A stretch of 16,679 nt of DNA from contig JAJZVJ010000013.1 of NCBI GenBank assembly GCA_021845705.1, positions 1-16,679 on the forward strand. The letters run 5' to 3'. Below the pieces are notes generated by a model. It saw only the letters and a program-made list of their open reading frames with translations, ran no database searches and was not told the origin of the DNA. Below are positions 13,992-16,679 of the stretch, one piece after another. Positions within the stretch are counted from its first letter, which is position 1; each line of letters starts with the position of its first letter. The position numbers and the translations under genes were made by a program. Origin of the DNA: a bacterium. Lineage in GTDB: Bacteria > Elusimicrobiota > Elusimicrobia > Elusimicrobiales > UBA9959.

Positions 13992-14022
13992 TGGACAGGC
14001 CGGCCGTTAAGTCTTGTATAAT
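13992..14022 (+). promoter_or_regulatory. Sigma70-type promoter for mntP, nearly leaderless
   Basis: TGGACA (13992-13997), 19-base spacer, exact TATAAT (14017-14022). The ATG at 14033 comes 10 bases after the -10 box, so the predicted leader is only about 3-5 bases and has no Shine-Dalgarno sequence. There is no room for a manganese riboswitch of the yybP-ykoY type. Confidence 0.55.
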
Positions 14023-14032
14023 TCCTTATAGC

Positions 14033-14605
14033 ATGGAACTTTCCGAGATCCTTCTTATCGCCCTGGGTCTCTCAATGGACGCTTTCGCGGTCGCGCTGGC
14101 CAGCGGGGCCACCATGAAGAGGCTGCATATCCCGAACGCCCTGAAAATGGGCTTTTTCTTCGGCGGGTTCCAGGCGCTGATGCCGGTGCTGGGCTGGGCC
14201 GCCGGGCGCGGAATGGCCGATTTTATTTCCGGGTGGGCGCACTGGCTGGCGTTCATCCTGCTTTCCGCGGTGGGAGCGAAGATGATCTATGAGGCTGGTC
14301 AATTAAAGGAAGAAGAGGACTGCGGCGAAACCAGGACCTGCCCTTTCGATACCGGCACGCTGACCGTGCTGGCCCTGGCCACCAGCATGGACGCGCTGGC
14401 GGTGGGGCTGTCCTTCTCCCTCTTGCGGGTCTCGATAATAACCCCGGTGCTGATCATCGGCCTGGTCACCTTCCTGATGGCTCTGGCGGGGGTCCGGATA
14501 GGCTCCGGCGGCGGGCACTTCTTCGAGCATAAAATGGAGGCCGTCGGCGGATTTGTTCTGATAGCCATAGGGCTCAAACTGCTGCTCGGCCATTTCACCG
14601 GCTGA
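14033..14605 (+). CDS. mntP: Manganese efflux pump MntP
   Basis: Inner-membrane exporter of Mn(II), 190 residues with six membrane segments, the usual size and layout. It is built of two repeats, each with the key motif: GLSMDAFAVALASG with D16 (12-25) and ATSMDALAVGLSF with D120 (117-129). These acidic residues match those needed for export in E. coli MntP. The loop around 90-108 is charged with two cysteines (KEEEDCGETRTC). The N-terminus MELSEILLIALGLSMDAF is typical of the family, so the start at 14033 is reliable even though no ribosome site precedes it. It converges with the GAF gene, with 9 bases between stops. A role in manganese or oxidative-stress balance follows from the family. 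Confidence 0.95.
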   Translation: MELSEILLIALGLSMDAFAVALASGATMKRLHIPNALKMGFFFGGFQALMPVLGWAAGRGMADFISGWAHWLAFILLSAVGAKMIYEAGQLKEEEDCGETRTCPFDTGTLTVLALATSMDALAVGLSFSLLRVSIITPVLIIGLVTFLMALAGVRIGSGGGHFFEHKMEAVGGFVLIAIGLKLLLGHFTG

Positions 14606-14614
14606 ACGCGCCCG

Positions 14615-15301
14615 TCATTTATCTTTTTCTTTGAACCACTTTTCCTTGCCGTAGAGCTTCTGCATGCAGTCCTCGCAGAGGCCGTGCGTGAACCGGGCGT
14701 TGGAGCGTTCTTCCAGGTAGACCTCGACTTTCTGCCAGAAGCCCTTGTCGTCGCGGATCTTCTTGCACTGGGCGCAGATAGGGATAAGGCCCTGCAGCGT
14801 GCGCACTTCCTTAAGGGTCGCCTCCAGGCTTATGTTCTTGGCTATCAGCTCCAGGTGGCCGGTGATGATCTCGCTGAACTCCTCCATCAGCCTCACGATA
14901 GTGCCGTCGAACTGGTTGGGCTTGGTGTCAAAAATGCAGACGCTGCCGAAGATCTCCCCGTCGGGCTGGAAGATGGGGACGCCCGCGTAGGCCAGGTAGC
15001 CCGCTTTCGCCCCTTCGCTGTCCTTCCAGAAAGCGCTTTTCCCGGCGTCGGGCACAATAAGTTTCTCCCGGGACTCTATGACCGCGGCGCAGTAGACCTT
15101 AAGGCCTTTTTGTAATGATATATGGTCGCCGTCCCCGGCGGCGCTGTCCCTGCTCTTTTGCCCGATCACCCTGACGGAGTCCTCCTCAATGATGTTTATC
15201 GTGGCGGCCGGAACCCCGGCCAGTTTGGCCAGCAGGTCGGCGATGTTCCGCCATTTTACTATGGCTATGTCGGGAATGCGCAGTTTGGATGTGTCGGCCA
15301 T
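14615..15301 (-). CDS. GAF-domain protein with C-terminal four-cysteine tail
   Basis: Cytoplasmic protein of 228 residues. Residues about 17-155 form a GAF sensor domain of the type that reads small molecules or partner signals (AGVPIFQPDGEIFGSVCIFD, 106-125). A short helix (about 156-172) leads to a tail with two CxxC pairs, C176/C179 in PICAQCKKIRDD and C209/C212 in HGLCEDCMQKLY. That tail is common at the end of PAS, GAF and receiver proteins and has the look of a zinc or other metal site. There is no kinase, cyclase or DNA-binding output. It is the last gene of a three-gene unit, 6 bases after the response regulator, with GAGG 5 bases before its ATG. It may be a receiver-independent modulator of the kinase. 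The exact role is unknown. Confidence 0.85.
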   Translation of the reverse strand: MADTSKLRIPDIAIVKWRNIADLLAKLAGVPAATINIIEEDSVRVIGQKSRDSAAGDGDHISLQKGLKVYCAAVIESREKLIVPDAGKSAFWKDSEGAKAGYLAYAGVPIFQPDGEIFGSVCIFDTKPNQFDGTIVRLMEEFSEIITGHLELIAKNISLEATLKEVRTLQGLIPICAQCKKIRDDKGFWQKVEVYLEERSNARFTHGLCEDCMQKLYGKEKWFKEKDK

Positions 15302-15307
15302 AGTGCC

Positions 15308-15751
15308 TCAATACGGAAGTTTTGAAACGGATACCCAGTACATCTCGAATCTGCGCGCGAGCTCCAGGAAATCCTCGAGGGAAGCCGGCTTCGTTATGTA
15401 CGAGGCCGCCCCGTTCTCGTAGCTGCGCACTATATCCTCGTTCCTGGAGGAGGTGGTGAGCATTACTACCGGGATAAGGCGCAGGGCCGGGTCGGCCTTC
15501 AGGCGCTTAAGGACCGCGATGCCGTCCATCAGCGGCAGGGTGATGTCCAGCAGGATCATGGACGGGCGGAGCGGCTTGGCCGCCCCGCGGCTGCCTGAGG
15601 CGGTAAGCATATCCAGGGCTTCCTGCCCGTCGCGGGCTACGTGCACGGCGGTGATGAATTTGAACTCTTTAAAGGCCCTTTGTGCTATCAGCACGTCGTC
15701 CTCGTTATCCTCCACCAGAAGTATGCTGAGTTTGTCGCTTTCTATCTTCAT
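15308..15751 (-). CDS. Single-domain response regulator (CheY/Rcp1-like)
   Basis: Receiver domain only, 147 residues. Visible: the acidic pocket E14/D15 in LLVEDNEDD, phospho-acceptor D69 in LLDITLPLMDG, switch threonine T99/T100 in VVMLTTSS and K121 in ITKPAS. The spacing VEDNEDDVLIAQRAF and the long loop before D69 are typical of the Rcp1-like regulators that pair with phytochrome-type or PAS-type kinases. No output domain follows, so the signal should pass by protein contact. It lies 22 bases after the kinase gene with GGAGG only 3 bases before ATG 15751, and is probably phosphorylated by that kinase. Confidence 0.93.
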   Translation of the reverse strand: MKIESDKLSILLVEDNEDDVLIAQRAFKEFKFITAVHVARDGQEALDMLTASGSRGAAKPLRPSMILLDITLPLMDGIAVLKRLKADPALRLIPVVMLTTSSRNEDIVRSYENGAASYITKPASLEDFLELARRFEMYWVSVSKLPY

Positions 15752-15773
15752 AATCCTCCATGGCCGGCGCAGC

Positions 15774-16679
15774 TTACGGTTTTTTCCTGAGGTCGGCGGG
15801 GATAAGGACGTAAAATACCGAGCCTTTCCCCTCTTCGGACTCCACCCAGATCTTTCCGCTGTGTTCCTCGGCTATCTTCTTCACTATCGCAAGCCCCGCG
15901 CCGGTGCCGCCGCCGTACTCCTGCCGCGAGTGCAGCCTTTTGAACATTTTAAAAACTTCCTCGAAGTACTGGCTGGGAATGCCTATGCCGTTATCCTTGA
16001 CCAGGAATTTCCAGTAGTATTCCCCGAACTTTTCGGCGCTTATCGTTATTTCCGGTACGGGTTTGTCGTTATATCTCGCGGCGTTGCTGACCAGGTTCTG
16101 GAACAGCTGGCGCATTTTTACCGGGTCGCAGAAAATTTCCGGCATATTATCCGCTATGACGACCTTCGCTTTGCGCTCTTCGAGCAGCGCGGAGAGGCCG
16201 GACACCGCTTCTTCGGCGAGTTTGGCGGTGGAGGCGAATTCGTAAGGATTGCGTACCCTGGCCACGCGCGCGTAGCCAAGCAGGTCGTCTATCAGGCGGC
16301 GCATGCGCCCGGAAGCCTTTACGATCCGGGCGAGGTAGTCGCCGGCCTGGGGGTCAAGCTGCGACGCGTAATCGGACAGGAGTATGCCGGAGAACATCTC
16401 TATACCGCGCAGCGGCTCCTTAAGGTCGTGGGAGACGGTATGCGCGAAGGCGTCCAGCTCGTTGTTCACCGTCTCCACTTCCTTCAGGTACTGCGAGAGC
16501 CTGGCTTCGGATTCTTTATGCCGGGCCGTGTCCTTAAGGACGGAGACGATCTGCCTGCGCCCCTCCAGGCCTATGAAAGCGGCGGAAAGCATGATCGGCC
16601 GCCGGCGTCCGTCCCTCGCTTTGAACCAGAGGTCCAGCTCTTTTATGTGCCCGCCCCACGAGAGCAGGGCGAACGGTTC
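15774..16679 (-). CDS. PAS-type sensor histidine kinase, N-terminus outside the window
   Basis: 301 residues are visible and the frame stays open to base 16679, so the true start lies beyond the window; the ATG at 16592 falls inside the PAS domain and is not the start. Visible parts in order: the C-terminal half of a PAS domain (DLWFKARDGRRRPIMLSAA, then IGLEGRRQIVSVLKDTA), a short coiled coil, the HisKA box SHDLKEPLRGI with the phospho-acceptor histidine (visible residue 84), the N box QNLVSNAARYN, G1 DNGIGIP, and G2 GTGAGLAIVKKIAEEH. The sequence around the H box is of the phytochrome-like HK class. It should phosphorylate the next gene's receiver. The sensed signal cannot be told from the visible part. 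Confidence 0.93.
   Translation of the reverse strand, partial: EPFALLSWGGHIKELDLWFKARDGRRRPIMLSAAFIGLEGRRQIVSVLKDTARHKESEARLSQYLKEVETVNNELDAFAHTVSHDLKEPLRGIEMFSGILLSDYASQLDPQAGDYLARIVKASGRMRRLIDDLLGYARVARVRNPYEFASTAKLAEEAVSGLSALLEERKAKVVIADNMPEIFCDPVKMRQLFQNLVSNAARYNDKPVPEITISAEKFGEYYWKFLVKDNGIGIPSQYFEEVFKMFKRLHSRQEYGGGTGAGLAIVKKIAEEHSGKIWVESEEGKGSVFYVLIPADLRKKP

Noticed and set aside
14606..14645. T-rich stretch after mntP as an intrinsic terminator
   Set aside because: The T-run is the antisense of lysine codons at the end of the GAF gene and has no GC stem before it.
1..16679. CRISPR arrays, insertion sequences, integrase or phage genes, tRNA or rRNA genes
   Set aside because: No direct repeat array, terminal inverted repeats with transposase, or RNA gene signature was found on either strand.

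Overview
The window is a GC-rich bacterial chromosome segment (no tRNA, rRNA, phage or insertion-sequence genes seen) that looks like an anaerobe or facultative anaerobe with an outer membrane. The evidence for this is an aldehyde:ferredoxin oxidoreductase, several CoA-transferases and no oxygen-linked enzymes, plus a gene pair of the TIGR03545/TIGR03546 type, which is known from outer-membrane bacteria. Isoleucine codon ATA is used far more than expected for such GC content. Overall gene style reminds me of Elusimicrobiota, but that assignment is only an impression.

Region 1 (1-9860, minus strand): a tightly packed nine-gene operon read from right to left. In order: two-subunit CoA-transferase (A, B), an isocitrate/isopropylmalate-type dehydrogenase, an HMG-CoA-lyase-like enzyme, a family III (CaiB/BaiF) CoA-transferase, aconitase-family large and small subunits (LeuC/LeuD-like), a class III (omega) aminotransferase, and a tungsten/molybdenum aldehyde:ferredoxin oxidoreductase cut by the window edge. 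A consensus TATAAT box lies about 31 bases before the first start codon, and 4-base or 1-base junctions couple three of the gene pairs. No 2-isopropylmalate, citramalate or homocitrate synthase is present. A CoA-dependent lyase plus CoA-transferase stands where a synthase would be. The set can be joined into one route: 2-oxobutyrate + CO2 <-> 3-methylmalate <-> citraconate <-> citramalate <-> citramalyl-CoA <-> pyruvate + acetyl-CoA. The aminotransferase and AOR would turn an omega-amino acid into a carboxylate with reduced ferredoxin. This is inference, and alternatives are given.

Region 2 (9824-11635, plus strand): divergent from the operon lies an Mrp/ApbC/NBP35 iron-sulfur carrier ATPase, overlapped by 4 bases by an unrecognised secreted protein with ten cysteines. 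The Fe-S carrier sits back to back with an operon whose aconitase-type enzyme and AOR both need [4Fe-4S] clusters.

Region 3 (11668-14605): the uncharacterised TIGR03545/TIGR03546-type pair (minus strand) and the manganese exporter MntP (plus strand) diverge from a 93-base spacer. Both have good sigma70-type promoters so close to the start codon that the transcripts should be leaderless or nearly so.

Region 4 (14615-16679, minus strand): a signalling trio of a PAS-type histidine kinase (start outside the window), a single-domain response regulator, and a GAF protein with a four-cysteine tail. None has a DNA-binding output domain. There is no gene-free stretch longer than 300 bases; the longest spacer is 9824-9974.
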